This document shows positions 26,289 through 35,589 of a stretch of 58,033 nucleotides of DNA, in pieces. Source of the stretch: Pseudomonas sp. KBW05. GTDB lineage: Bacteria > Pseudomonadota > Gammaproteobacteria > Pseudomonadales > Pseudomonadaceae. The position numbers were made by a program, and so were the translations under genes. The stretch is from positions 1-58,033 of the forward strand of contig NZ_QAJM01000006.1 of the NCBI RefSeq assembly GCF_003852405.1. The letters run 5' to 3'. Positions within the stretch are counted from its first letter, which is position 1; each line of letters opens with the position of its first letter. The notes below the pieces were generated by a model. It was given only the letters and a program-made list of their open reading frames with translations. It had not been told where the DNA came from and did not search any database.

Positions 26289-27121
26289 TCCGTGGCAAAT
26301 GGCTGGCGCTGTTGTGCCTAGTGCCTTTCGCGCTGTTCTTTATCGTGTTTGAAATCGCCCCACTGGTGTGGGTGCTGATCAACAGCCTGCAAACCGAAGA
26401 GGCCGGCTGGGGCGTGGAAAACTTCGTGCGCATCTTCAGCTCGAAGTTCTACCTGCAAGCGATCCAGTTCAGCCTGGAGATCAGTTTCTACTCCAGCATC
26501 TTCGGCATCATCATCGCCACGCTCGGCAGTTACTCGCTGCGCCGGGTGGATTCGCCGCTGCGCAACTTCGTTACCGCGTTCGCCAACATGACCAGCAACT
26601 TTGCCGGCGTGCCCCTGGCCTTCGCATTCATCATCCTGCTGGGTTTCAACGGCAGCATCACCCTGATGCTCAAGCAGGCCGGGATCATTCAGGACTTCAA
26701 CCTGTACTCCAAGACCGGGTTGATCATCCTCTATACCTACTTCCAGATTCCGCTGGGCGTGCTGTTGCTCTATCCGGCCTTTGACGCGCTGCGCGAAGAC
26801 TGGCGGGAGTCGGCCGCGCTGCTCGGCGCGAATGGCTGGCAGTTCTGGCGGCATATCGGCTTGCCGGTGCTCACGCCGGCCTTGCTCGGCACCTTCGTGA
26901 TCCTGTTGGCCAATGCCCTCGGTGCCTACGCCACGGTGTACGCGTTGACCACCGGCAACTTCAACGTACTGCCGATCCGCATTGCGGGCCTGGTCTCCGG
27001 CGATGTGTCCCTCGACCCGAACATGGCCAGCGCCCTGGCCGTGGTGCTGGTGGCGCTGATGACCGTGGTCACCGTGGTCCATCAACTGCTGCTCAAGAGG
27101 AGCTACCATGTCTCGCGCTGA
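26285..27121 (+). CDS. ABC transporter permease 1
   Basis: The 278-residue permease has about six membrane helices and a BPD-type cytoplasmic loop (ESAALLGANGWQFWRHIGLPVLTPALLGTF). It pairs with the next gene as a two-permease importer like those for spermidine/putrescine or 2-aminoethylphosphonate. The start overlaps the hydrolase stop (ATGA at 26285). The reading frame extends further upstream but lies inside the hydrolase gene. Confidence 0.87.
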   Translation: MIRGKWLALLCLVPFALFFIVFEIAPLVWVLINSLQTEEAGWGVENFVRIFSSKFYLQAIQFSLEISFYSSIFGIIIATLGSYSLRRVDSPLRNFVTAFANMTSNFAGVPLAFAFIILLGFNGSITLMLKQAGIIQDFNLYSKTGLIILYTYFQIPLGVLLLYPAFDALREDWRESAALLGANGWQFWRHIGLPVLTPALLGTFVILLANALGAYATVYALTTGNFNVLPIRIAGLVSGDVSLDPNMASALAVVLVALMTVVTVVHQLLLKRSYHVSR

Positions 27122-27908
27122 AGCCGGCCCGGCCGCCCTCTACCATCGGGTGGTGGTGTGGCTGTTGTTTGCAATCCTCGTGCTGCCATTGGTGGGCACC
27201 TTCGTTTACTCCATCGCCAGCAGTTGGTCGGCGACCATCCTGCCCGCCGGCTTTACGGTGAAATGGTACGTGCAACTGTGGAGCGACCCGCGCTTCCTGA
27301 TGGCCTTCGGGCAGTCGTTGCTGGTGTGCGTGGGTGCGCTGATCCTGTCGGTGGTGCTGATCCTGCCGCTGCTGTTTGTGGTGCATTACCACTTCCCCAA
27401 GCTTGACGCGCTGATGAACATCCTGATCCTGCTGCCCTTCGCGGTGCCGCCGGTGGTGTCGTCGGTGGGCCTGTTGCAACTGTACGGTTCCGGGCCGTTG
27501 GCAATGGTGGGCACGCCGTGGATCCTGATCGGTTGCTACTTCACCGTGGCGTTGCCGTTCATGTACCGGGCGATCACCAACAACCTGCAAGCCATCAACC
27601 TGCGCGACCTGATGGATGCCTCCCAACTGCTCGGCGCCAGCACCTGGCAGGCGGCGATTTTCGTCGTGCTGCCAAACCTGCGCAAAGGCCTGATGGTGGC
27701 GCTGCTGCTGTCGTTTTCGTTCCTGTTCGGTGAGTTCGTGTTTGCCAACATCCTGGTGGGCACCCGCTACGAAACCCTGCAGGTGTACCTCAACAACATG
27801 CGCAACAGCAGCGGCCACTTCACCAGCGCCGTCGTGATTTCCTACTTCTTCTTTGTGCTGGTGCTGACCTGGGCCGCCAATATCTTGAACAAGGACAAAA
27901 GCCAATGA
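27108..27908 (+). CDS. ABC transporter permease 2
   Basis: The 266-residue permease has about six membrane helices and the EAA-type loop MDASQLLGASTWQAAIFVVLPNLRKG. It overlaps the first permease gene by 14 bp and the ATPase gene by 4 bp. Its size and pairing match PotC-like or PhnV-like subunits. Confidence 0.87.
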   Translation: MSRAEAGPAALYHRVVVWLLFAILVLPLVGTFVYSIASSWSATILPAGFTVKWYVQLWSDPRFLMAFGQSLLVCVGALILSVVLILPLLFVVHYHFPKLDALMNILILLPFAVPPVVSSVGLLQLYGSGPLAMVGTPWILIGCYFTVALPFMYRAITNNLQAINLRDLMDASQLLGASTWQAAIFVVLPNLRKGLMVALLLSFSFLFGEFVFANILVGTRYETLQVYLNNMRNSSGHFTSAVVISYFFFVLVLTWAANILNKDKSQ

Positions 27909-28894
27909 GCTTCGTCAGCGTCCAACACCTGCAAAAAGGCTACGCCGGCACCCCGGTGTTCAGTGATATCAACTGCGAGATCGCCAAGGGCGAGTTCGTC
28001 ACCCTGCTCGGTCCATCCGGTTGCGGCAAGTCCACGCTGCTGCGTTGCATCGCCGGGCTGACCTCGGTAGACAGTGGGAAAATTCTGCTGGATGGCCAGG
28101 ACATCGTCCCACTGAGCCCGCAGAAACGTCACATCGGCATGGTGTTCCAGAGCTATGCACTGTTCCCCAACATGACCGTGGAACAAAACGTCGCCTTCGG
28201 CCTGCGCATGCAAAAGGTCAACGCCGACGATAGCCACCAGCGTGTGCAGGAAGTGCTGCAACTGGTGGAACTCAAGGACCTCGCCAGCCGCTACCCGCAC
28301 CAGATGTCCGGTGGCCAGTGCCAGCGCGTGGCCCTCGCCCGCTCCCTGGTGACCCGCCCGCGCCTGCTGTTGCTGGATGAGCCACTGTCGGCGCTGGATG
28401 CGCGGATCCGCAAGCACCTGCGTGAACAGATCCGCCAGATCCAGCGCGAGCTGGGGCTGACCACGATCTTCGTGACCCATGACCAGGAAGAAGCCCTGAC
28501 CATGTCCGACCGCATCTTCCTGATGAACCAGGGCAAGATCGTGCAGAGCGGCGATGCCGAGACGTTGTATACCGCGCCGGTGGATGTGTTCGCGGCCGGC
28601 TTTATCGGCAACTACAACCTGCTGGACGCCGACAAGGCCAGCCTGCTGCTGCAACGCCCGATCAACAGCCGTATCGCGATCCGCCCGGAAGCCATCGAAC
28701 TGAGCCGCAACGGCGAACTGGACGCGCTGGTGCGCAGCCACAGCCTGCTGGGCAACGTGATCCGCTACCGCATCGAAGCGCGTGGTGTGGAACTGGTGGT
28801 GGACGTGCTCAACCGCTCGGCCGACGACCTGCACCCGGATGGGCAACGCCTGGCACTTTCCATCGACCCAAGCGCCCTGTGTGAAGTAGCCTGA
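27905..28894 (+). CDS. ABC transporter ATPase
   Basis: This 329-residue ATPase has Walker A GPSGCGKST, signature MSGGQCQRVALA and Walker B LLLLDEPLSALD, followed by a C-terminal TOBE-like domain (about residues 235-329), as in PotA, FbpC and PhnT. It powers the import of the substrate bound by the product of the gene at 24216. It overlaps permease 2 by ATGA. Confidence 0.88.
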   Translation: MSFVSVQHLQKGYAGTPVFSDINCEIAKGEFVTLLGPSGCGKSTLLRCIAGLTSVDSGKILLDGQDIVPLSPQKRHIGMVFQSYALFPNMTVEQNVAFGLRMQKVNADDSHQRVQEVLQLVELKDLASRYPHQMSGGQCQRVALARSLVTRPRLLLLDEPLSALDARIRKHLREQIRQIQRELGLTTIFVTHDQEEALTMSDRIFLMNQGKIVQSGDAETLYTAPVDVFAAGFIGNYNLLDADKASLLLQRPINSRIAIRPEAIELSRNGELDALVRSHSLLGNVIRYRIEARGVELVVDVLNRSADDLHPDGQRLALSIDPSALCEVA

Positions 28895-28924
28895 CGCAAC
28901 GTTTTATTTCAGAGAGCATGACGG

Positions 28925-29578
28925 ATGGCATTGGTAATTTTCGATCTGGACGACACCCTTATCCACGGCGACTGCGCCACCCTGTGGAGCGAGCAGATGG
29001 GCCGCCTGGGCTGGGTAGACCCGGAGTCGTTCATGCGCAAGAACCATGAGCTGATGGCCGCCTACAGCCGGGGCGAACTCAAGATGGAAGACTTCATGGA
29101 TTTCAGCCTGGAGCCGATGATCGGCCGCACACCGGCGGAAATCGAACACCTGGTGGAACCGTGGGTCGAGGACGTGATCGAGCCGCTGATCTACAGCGAC
29201 GCCACCAAGACCATCGCCCGCCATCGGGCCAATGGCGATCGGATCCTGGTGATCTCGGCGTCCGGCGTCCACCTGGTCAAGCCGATCGCGGCGCGGATCG
29301 GCATTGATGAAGTGTTGGGGATCGAGCTGGACGTCAGCCATGGCGTGTACAGCGGGCGTACCGTGGGTGTGCTGACTTACCGTGAGGGCAAGATCACGCG
29401 CTTGCTGGAATGGTTGGAGCAGGAAGGTGAGACGTTGGAGGGGGCGTATTTCTATTCGGATTCGCGCAATGATCTGCCGTTGTTGTTGAAGGTGGATCAT
29501 CCGCAGGTGGTGAACCCCGATCCAGTGTTACGTGCCCATGCGGAACAAGCTGGCTGGCCAATCCACCACTGGGTCTGA
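28925..29578 (+). CDS. HAD-IB-family phosphatase
   Basis: The 217-residue HAD hydrolase of the SerB-like IB group has motif I FDLDDTL, motif II ISASG, a Lys in the TYREGK region and motif IV YSDSRNDLPLL. It probably removes phosphate from a small metabolite. It follows the ABC ATPase by 30 bp in the same direction, so it may process the product of the phosphohydrolase in the cluster. It matches PA3255 of P. aeruginosa by position. A REP pair follows. Confidence 0.83.
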   Translation: MALVIFDLDDTLIHGDCATLWSEQMGRLGWVDPESFMRKNHELMAAYSRGELKMEDFMDFSLEPMIGRTPAEIEHLVEPWVEDVIEPLIYSDATKTIARHRANGDRILVISASGVHLVKPIAARIGIDEVLGIELDVSHGVYSGRTVGVLTYREGKITRLLEWLEQEGETLEGAYFYSDSRNDLPLLLKVDHPQVVNPDPVLRAHAEQAGWPIHHWV

Positions 29579-29611
29579 TCACCCCTCCTCTGAATTGAAA
29601 ACCCAATCAAC

Positions 29612-29700
29612 TGTGGGAGCTGGCTTGCCTGCGATAGCGGTACATCAGTGAAGAATTCTTCATCTGACACACCGCTATCGCAGGCAAGCCAGCTCCCACA
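29612..29700. repeat. REP doublet (REPIN-like), type B
   Basis: An inverted pair with the TGTGGGAGCTGGCTTGCCTG unit, as at 14603. It lies between the convergent HAD and quinone-oxidoreductase genes. Confidence 0.85.
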
Positions 29701-29722
29701 TTGACCGCATTTCAAGCTGGAA

Positions 29723-30685
29723 TCAGGTCAGGCTTTCATCGATCACCAACACAAGCTTCCCGGAAATCTGATTGGTCGCCAGCTCGGCAAACGCCGCCTC
29801 GGCATCCTTGATCGGGAACGTCTTGGCCAATTGCGGGCTCAGGCGTCCTTCAACAAACAACGGCCACACATGCTGGCTCAAGTCACTGAGCAGGTCCGCC
29901 TTGAACTGATCACTGCGGCTGCGCAAGGTCGAGCCCAGCAACTGCACGCGCTTGCCGAGCACCTGCGCCAGGTCCAGCTTGGCCTCGCGACCACCCATCA
30001 AACCGATCAACACCCAACGGCCGTCCAGGGCCAGCAGCTTGAGGTCCAGCGCCGCATAGTCGCCACCCACCGGGTCGAGGATCACATCGAACGGCCCGAA
30101 ATCCCGCAGCCCTTCAATCCCATCGGTACGCACCACCCCACCCTGTGCGCCCAGGGCCTCGCAGTAGGCCAGGCGCTCGACCGAGCCCACGCTGACCCAG
30201 CACGGGCTGCCAAACGCCTTGCACAGCTGGATCGCCGCCGAGCCCACGCCACTGGCGCCGGCATGCAGCAACACTTTCTCACCGGGCTTGAGGGCCGCGA
30301 GCTGGAACAGATTCAGCCACGCCGTGCTGTATACCTCAGGCAACGCCGCCGCTTCGACCAGCGACAAGCCTTCCGGCACCGGCAGCACATGGCGCGCGTC
30401 CACCACCACCTCTTCGGCCATGCCGCCGCCGGCCAGCAACGCGCAGACGCGGTCGCCGACTTGCCAGGACGAGCCCGCGCCCACTTCGCTGATCACCCCG
30501 GAACACTCCAGGCCCAACACGGCGCTGGCACCCGGAGGTGGCGGATAGAGCCCCGCACGCTGTAATAAATCGGCGCGATTCAGGCCCGCTGCCGCCACAC
30601 GAATGCGAACTTGGCCTACATCGCAGGTAGGACTGGCTTCTTCCAACCACGCCACGTGACCGTCAACGCCTTGCAATGCTTTCAC
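29723..30685 (-). CDS. NAD(P)H:quinone oxidoreductase, PIG3/QorA-like
   Basis: The 320-residue zinc-free medium-chain reductase has the GroES-like N-terminal domain (AGLNRADLLQRAGLYPPPPG) and a Rossmann domain with the NADPH loop LLHAGASGVGSAAIQL. The family reduces quinones by one- or two-electron transfer. It is a single gene, convergent with the HAD gene and divergent from prc. It corresponds to PA3256 by position. Confidence 0.87.
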   Translation of the reverse strand: MKALQGVDGHVAWLEEASPTCDVGQVRIRVAAAGLNRADLLQRAGLYPPPPGASAVLGLECSGVISEVGAGSSWQVGDRVCALLAGGGMAEEVVVDARHVLPVPEGLSLVEAAALPEVYSTAWLNLFQLAALKPGEKVLLHAGASGVGSAAIQLCKAFGSPCWVSVGSVERLAYCEALGAQGGVVRTDGIEGLRDFGPFDVILDPVGGDYAALDLKLLALDGRWVLIGLMGGREAKLDLAQVLGKRVQLLGSTLRSRSDQFKADLLSDLSQHVWPLFVEGRLSPQLAKTFPIKDAEAAFAELATNQISGKLVLVIDESLT

Positions 30686-30711
30686 AGTGCCTCCATAGTG
30701 AGTCTGGACTG

Positions 30712-30741
30712 AGCCCGTAGCTGTATCGCCGGGCTTTTTGC
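30712..30741 (+). terminator. Possible hairpin in the prc leader
   Basis: AGCCCG and CGGGCT flank a 12-nt loop and are followed by TTTTT on the plus strand. It lies between divergent genes where no plus-strand transcript should end, so it may be a chance hairpin or a block against antisense readthrough. Confidence 0.3.
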
Positions 30742-30823
30742 ATTATGCGACCGGACCATATGGAACCGGCTCCCTCAAAGACGGCCTAATATGCGTTATC
30801 AATTGCCCCCGCGTCGAATCAGC

Positions 30824-32905
30824 ATGAAGCATTTGTTCCCCAGCACCGCACTCGCTCTTTTCATTGGTCTCGGCTTCGCGTCGATGTCGACCAATACGTT
30901 CGCAGCCAACAGCTGGGACAACCTTCAGCCGGATCGCGATGAGGTGATTGCCAGCCTTAACGTTGTCGAGTTGCTCAAGCGCCATCACTACAGCAAGCCG
31001 CCGCTCGACGACGCACGCTCAGTGATCATCTACGACAGCTACCTCAAGCTGCTGGACCCGTCGCGCAGCTACTTCCTGGCCAGCGATATCGCTGAGTTCG
31101 ACAAGTGGAAGACGCAGTTCGACGACTTCCTCAAGAGCGGCGACCTGCAGCCCGGCTTCACCATCTACAAGCGTTACCTGGACCGCGTCAAAGCGCGTCT
31201 GGACTTCGCCTTGGCCGAGCTGAACAAAGGCGTCGACAAGCTCGACTTCACCGAGAAGGAAACCCTTCTGGTGGACCGCAAGGACGCCCCTTGGCTGACC
31301 AGCACCGCCGCCCTCGACGACCTGTGGCGCAAACGCGTCAAGGACGAGGTGCTGCGCCTGAAGATCGCCGGCAAAGAGCCCAAGGCGATCCAGGAACTGC
31401 TGACCAAGCGCTACAAGAATCAACTGGCACGCCTGGACCAGACCCGTGCCGAAGATATCTTCCAGGCTTACATCAACACCTTTGCGATGTCCTACGATCC
31501 GCACACCAATTATCTGTCGCCAGATAACGCGGAAAATTTCGATATCAATATGAGTCTGTCCCTGGAAGGCATCGGTGCCGTCCTGCAAAGCGACAATGAC
31601 CAGGTGAAGATCGTGCGCCTGGTGCCGGCAGGTCCGGCGGACAAGACCAAGCAGGTCGCCCCGGCTGACAAGATCATCGGTGTGGCCCAGGCCGACAAAG
31701 AGATGGTCGATGTGGTCGGCTGGCGCCTGGACGAAGTGGTCAAGCTGATCCGTGGACCGAAAGGCAGCGTGGTGCGCCTGGAAGTGATTCCGCACACCAA
31801 TGCGCCCAACGACCAGACCAGCAAGATCGTGTCCATCACCCGTGAAGCGGTGAAGCTCGAAGACCAGGCCGTGCAGAAGAAAGTCCTCAACCTCAAGCAG
31901 GATGGCAAGGACTACAAGCTGGGCGTGATTGAGATCCCGGCCTTCTACCTGGACTTCAAGGCCTTCCGCGCTGGCGACCCGGACTACAAGTCCACCACCC
32001 GCGACGTGAAGAAAATCCTCACAGAGCTGCAGAAGGAAAAAGTCGACGGCGTGGTCATCGACCTGCGCAACAACGGCGGCGGGTCCCTGCAGGAAGCCAC
32101 CGAGCTGACCAGCCTGTTTATCGACAAAGGTCCGACCGTGTTGGTACGCAACGCTGACGGCCGTGTCGACGTGCTGGAAGACGAGAACCCAGGCGCCTTC
32201 TACAAGGGGCCGATGGCGTTGCTGGTCAACCGCCTCTCGGCGTCGGCTTCGGAGATTTTCGCCGGTGCCATGCAGGACTATCACCGCGCGCTGATCATCG
32301 GCGGCCAGACCTTCGGCAAAGGCACCGTGCAGACCATCCAGCCGCTGAACCATGGCGAACTGAAGCTGACACTGGCCAAGTTCTACCGGGTTTCCGGGCA
32401 GAGCACCCAGCATCAGGGCGTACTGCCGGACATCGATTTCCCATCGATCATCGACACCAAGGAAATCGGCGAAAGCGCCCTGCCGGAAGCCATGCCGTGG
32501 GACACCATCCGCCCGGCAATCAAACCGGCCTCGGACCCGTTCAAACCGTTCCTGGCGCAATTGAAAGCTGACCACGAGACACGCTCCGCCAAGGATGCCG
32601 AGTTCGTGTTTATCCGCGACAAGCTGGCCCTGGCCAAGAAGCTGATGGAAGAAAAATCCGTCAGCCTCAACGAAGTGGATCGTCGCAAGCAGCATGCCGA
32701 CATCGAAAATCAACAGCTGGTGCTGGAAAACGCTCGCCGCAAGGCCAAGGGCGAAGACCCGCTCAAAGAGCTGAAGAAAGAAGATGAAGATGCGCTGCCA
32801 ACCGAGGCGGACAAAACCAAGCCGGAAGACGACGCCTACATGGCTGAGACTGGCCGGATCCTGCTGGACTACCTGAAAATCACCAAACAGGTGGCCAAGC
32901 AGTAA
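30824..32905 (+). CDS. prc: Carboxy-terminal processing protease Prc/Tsp (AlgO)
   Basis: This 693-residue periplasmic S41 protease has a signal peptide (MKHLFPSTALALFIGLGF, cleaved near AANSW), a long N-terminal helical region, a PDZ domain (roughly 230-320) and the protease core with the catalytic Ser in SASASEIFAGAM and Lys in FGKGTVQT. In P. aeruginosa Prc/AlgO degrades truncated MucA forms and cell-wall hydrolases. An upstream ATG at 30791 would add 11 residues before the signal peptide and is less likely. It is followed by a clear terminator. It corresponds to PA3257. Confidence 0.92.
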   Translation: MKHLFPSTALALFIGLGFASMSTNTFAANSWDNLQPDRDEVIASLNVVELLKRHHYSKPPLDDARSVIIYDSYLKLLDPSRSYFLASDIAEFDKWKTQFDDFLKSGDLQPGFTIYKRYLDRVKARLDFALAELNKGVDKLDFTEKETLLVDRKDAPWLTSTAALDDLWRKRVKDEVLRLKIAGKEPKAIQELLTKRYKNQLARLDQTRAEDIFQAYINTFAMSYDPHTNYLSPDNAENFDINMSLSLEGIGAVLQSDNDQVKIVRLVPAGPADKTKQVAPADKIIGVAQADKEMVDVVGWRLDEVVKLIRGPKGSVVRLEVIPHTNAPNDQTSKIVSITREAVKLEDQAVQKKVLNLKQDGKDYKLGVIEIPAFYLDFKAFRAGDPDYKSTTRDVKKILTELQKEKVDGVVIDLRNNGGGSLQEATELTSLFIDKGPTVLVRNADGRVDVLEDENPGAFYKGPMALLVNRLSASASEIFAGAMQDYHRALIIGGQTFGKGTVQTIQPLNHGELKLTLAKFYRVSGQSTQHQGVLPDIDFPSIIDTKEIGESALPEAMPWDTIRPAIKPASDPFKPFLAQLKADHETRSAKDAEFVFIRDKLALAKKLMEEKSVSLNEVDRRKQHADIENQQLVLENARRKAKGEDPLKELKKEDEDALPTEADKTKPEDDAYMAETGRILLDYLKITKQVAKQ

Positions 32906-32973
32906 ATGATGGCAATTTAATGTGACCGCTCCCCGAGCTGTCATCATATAGACATCATTCTGTCGTGAAATAA

Positions 32974-33009
32974 AGGACCGCTGGCTTACCGCCCGCGGTC
33001 CTTTTTTTT
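32974..33009 (+). terminator. Intrinsic terminator of prc
   Basis: The stem GGACCGC/GCGGTCC with a 13-nt loop is followed directly by a run of eight T. Confidence 0.85.
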
Positions 33010-33023
33010 CGATCGAGATCGCC

Positions 33024-34790
33024 ATGACCATGACCGAACAGCTGAATGCATTGGGCTCAATCCTGGCTCAAGGCAGTTTGCACAGCCTGTTCCAACCGAT
33101 CATCTGCCTGTCCGAACGGCGCATCCTCGGCTATGAAGCCCTCAGCCGCGGCCCGTCCAACAGCCCGCTGCACTCCCCCGTCGCGCTGTTCTCGGTGGCC
33201 AGCCAGGCGGGGCGCCTCAGCGAACTGGAAATGGCCTGTCGCGAAAGCGCGTGCCGGCGCTTCAACGAACAGAAGCTGCCGGGCATGCTGTTCCTCAATG
33301 TCTCGCCGGAATCCTTGATGGAGACCGCGCACCAGCCGGGGCGCACCCTGCAATTGCTGCGCGACTACGGCATTGCGCCAAGCCAGGTAGTGATCGAACT
33401 CACCGAACAAACCCCTACCGACGATTTCGACCTGCTGCAAACCGCGTTGCATCACTACCGCAACATGGGTTTTTCGATTGCCCTGGATGACCTCGGCGCC
33501 GGTTATTCCAGCCTGCGCTTGTGGTCGGAGCTGCGCCCGGATTACGTAAAGATTGACCGGCACTTTATCGACGGCATTCATCAGGATGCACTCAAGCGCG
33601 AGTTTGTCGGCTCGATCCTGCAAATCGCCAAGGCCTCACGCGCCCAGGTGATTGCCGAAGGTATCGAGTTGCCGGAGGAACTGGCGGTGTTGACCGAGAT
33701 GGGCGTGGACCTGGTGCAAGGCTATCTGCTCTGTCGTCCCCAGGAACATCCGCCGCAGGAAGCGCGCTTGATGCTGCCCAAGCCCGACAGTGCCAACGTC
33801 GCCCTGAACGACGAAGGCAGCGACCTCAGCGCCCTGCTCAACGAACAACCGGCGGTAGACCAGGACACCGCCACCGCCCAGGTCCTGGAAGCGTTCCGCC
33901 GCCAGGCCAACCTCAACTCCCTGGCGGTGCTGGACGGGCGCGGCCACCCGGTGGGCATCGTCCACCGGCATTCGCTGTCGGATGCGCTGCTCAAGCCGTT
34001 CGCCACCGACCTGTTTGCGCGCAAGCCCATCAGCCGATTGATGAGCAATGATTTTCTCGCGGTAGAGTTGAGCCAGTCGCTGCAACAGGTCAGCCGCCTG
34101 CTCACCAGCCGCGCGCGGCAACGTATCGAAGAAGACTTCATCATCACCCTCAATGGCGACTACCTGGGCCTTGGCCGGGTGATCGACGTACTCAAGCTGA
34201 TCACTGAGCTGAAAATCCAGCAGGCGCGCTACGCCAACCCGCTGACCTTGCTGCCCGGTAACGTGCCGATCCAGCAGTGCCTGACGCGGCTGCTGCAACA
34301 GCAGCGGGAATCGGTGATTTGCTACGTGGATATCGACAGCTTCAAGCCATTCAACGATATCTACGGCTACGGGCGTGGGGATGAGGTGTTGTTGTGCCTG
34401 GCACAGTGCCTGAACGATCGGGTTGATCCCAGCCGCGACTTTGTCGGGCATATCGGTGGCGATGATTTTTTGCTGGTGTTGGGGCCGCAGGATTGGCGCA
34501 AGCGCCTCAATCAGCTGCTGGATGACTTCCACACCCAATGTCGGCGTTTCTACCGCGCCGAGCACCTTGACGCTGGCTGCTTCGTGGCATTGAACCGCCA
34601 GGGCGTGCGCCAGGAGTTTGCGTTGCTGTCACTCTCCATCGGCGTCGTGCATTTGTATCCACAAGCCTGTGGACAACTCGATGCCAGCCAGTTGGCAGAG
34701 TTGGCGTCGCAGGCCAAGCACCATGCCAAGGACGTGGCCGGCTACAGCATCCACGTAATCGACAGCATGGAGGCAGTGCCGCAGGTTTAG
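33024..34790 (+). CDS. EAL - CBS pair - GGDEF-type cyclic-di-GMP protein
   Basis: The 588-residue cytoplasmic protein has an N-terminal EAL domain (about residues 10-245: YEAL at 37-40, IELTEQTP, ALDDLGAGYSSL, DYVKIDRHFI, VIAEGIE), a CBS-like pair (about 270-390) and a C-terminal GGDEF domain whose signature reads GGDDF (478-482). The EAL active-site residues look intact, suggesting a phosphodiesterase. The diguanylate cyclase half may be weak or regulatory. It corresponds to PA3258 by position. It starts just after the prc terminator and overlaps the next (minus-strand) gene by 4 bp. Confidence 0.88.
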   Translation: MTMTEQLNALGSILAQGSLHSLFQPIICLSERRILGYEALSRGPSNSPLHSPVALFSVASQAGRLSELEMACRESACRRFNEQKLPGMLFLNVSPESLMETAHQPGRTLQLLRDYGIAPSQVVIELTEQTPTDDFDLLQTALHHYRNMGFSIALDDLGAGYSSLRLWSELRPDYVKIDRHFIDGIHQDALKREFVGSILQIAKASRAQVIAEGIELPEELAVLTEMGVDLVQGYLLCRPQEHPPQEARLMLPKPDSANVALNDEGSDLSALLNEQPAVDQDTATAQVLEAFRRQANLNSLAVLDGRGHPVGIVHRHSLSDALLKPFATDLFARKPISRLMSNDFLAVELSQSLQQVSRLLTSRARQRIEEDFIITLNGDYLGLGRVIDVLKLITELKIQQARYANPLTLLPGNVPIQQCLTRLLQQQRESVICYVDIDSFKPFNDIYGYGRGDEVLLCLAQCLNDRVDPSRDFVGHIGGDDFLLVLGPQDWRKRLNQLLDDFHTQCRRFYRAEHLDAGCFVALNRQGVRQEFALLSLSIGVVHLYPQACGQLDASQLAELASQAKHHAKDVAGYSIHVIDSMEAVPQV

Positions 34791-35158
34791 GCCTCGGCCG
34801 ATTCCGGGTACTCGTACTCGAACACCCGCACCACCTCCGACGCGTGCCAGGACGCGGCGGCCACGCCGTCGGACGGCCCGCTGAAGCGCCCCAGGCGCTC
34901 CACGCATTCAAAAAAGCCGGTGCGCGGCAGGCGGCTGGCGCCCTGGCTGATCACCAGGGAACTGCGCAACGGCTGCTCGGCCTTGGCGTCCAGCGCCGCG
35001 AGGTGTTCCAGCGCGGCGGCCAGGGTTTGCATGGCCGGCGTGGGGAACTGCAAGCGCTCCAGCAACGCGCGGTACGTCAGCAGATGGCGCTGGCGGCGCG
35101 CCTGGTCCAGCTCGTTGAGCAACCCATCCCAATGTTGACGGCTGATACGTAGGCTCAA
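34787..35158 (-). CDS. Conserved protein of unknown function, coupled to the XRE gene
   Basis: This 123-residue soluble protein has no recognised domain. The N-terminal half is helical and basic (HWDGLLNELDQARRQRHLLTYRALLERL), and the C-terminal half contains SRLPRTGFFECVERLGR and an acidic end. Its start codon overlaps the stop of the upstream XRE gene (ATGA), so the two are made together and may form a complex. It corresponds by position to PA3259. Confidence 0.72.
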   Translation of the reverse strand: MSLRISRQHWDGLLNELDQARRQRHLLTYRALLERLQFPTPAMQTLAAALEHLAALDAKAEQPLRSSLVISQGASRLPRTGFFECVERLGRFSGPSDGVAAASWHASEVVRVFEYEYPESAEA

Positions 35159-35496
35159 GACTCATCCCTCCAACCTGCAACGCCCAATTCCCAGGCCAGG
35201 CTGCGGCGGATCGCGGCATCCGGCTGGCGTTCACCACTTTCGATCAATCCAAGGTACGACGGGCTGATGCCCACGGTGCGGGCCAGCGTCTCAATCGCCA
35301 GGCCCTTGGCTTCGCGCAAGCCGCGCAGGTCTGCGAGCGGGCGCAAGTCCTGGGCCGGTGCGGCTTGGGCAGGAGAAACAGGAGAAGGTGTTGCGGGCTG
35401 TTGCTGACCGGCAGCTTTTAGCAGCGCCTGGTACTGATCCCATGGCAACACCGCGTATTCGGGTGCGCCATCGCGTGAAATTATCTGAATATCCAT
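35155..35496 (-). CDS. XRE-family helix-turn-helix protein
   Basis: This 113-residue protein has a short N-terminal segment (MDIQIISRDGAPEYAVLPWDQYQALL) that recalls the beta-strand start of small antitoxin-like proteins, a proline/alanine/glutamine-rich linker, and a Cro/C1-type helix-turn-helix (LAIETLARTVGISPSYLGLIESGERQP). It is the first gene of a two-gene unit with the 123-residue protein. The upstream extension of the frame to 35520 starts in a poor context. Toxin-antitoxin function is possible but unproven. Confidence 0.78.
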   Translation of the reverse strand: MDIQIISRDGAPEYAVLPWDQYQALLKAAGQQQPATPSPVSPAQAAPAQDLRPLADLRGLREAKGLAIETLARTVGISPSYLGLIESGERQPDAAIRRSLAWELGVAGWRDES

Positions 35497-35589
35497 GACT
35501 GCCCCGTAGGATAACTGCACTTACTTAGTAAGCTCTTTCCTTAGGAGTGTAATCCTAACAGTCACAAAGGTCGTAGGGGGATATAACCA

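Noticed and set aside
31019-33031. 670-residue minus-strand frame opposite prc
   Set aside because: It is an antisense shadow; Prc has a signal peptide, PDZ domain and catalytic residues.
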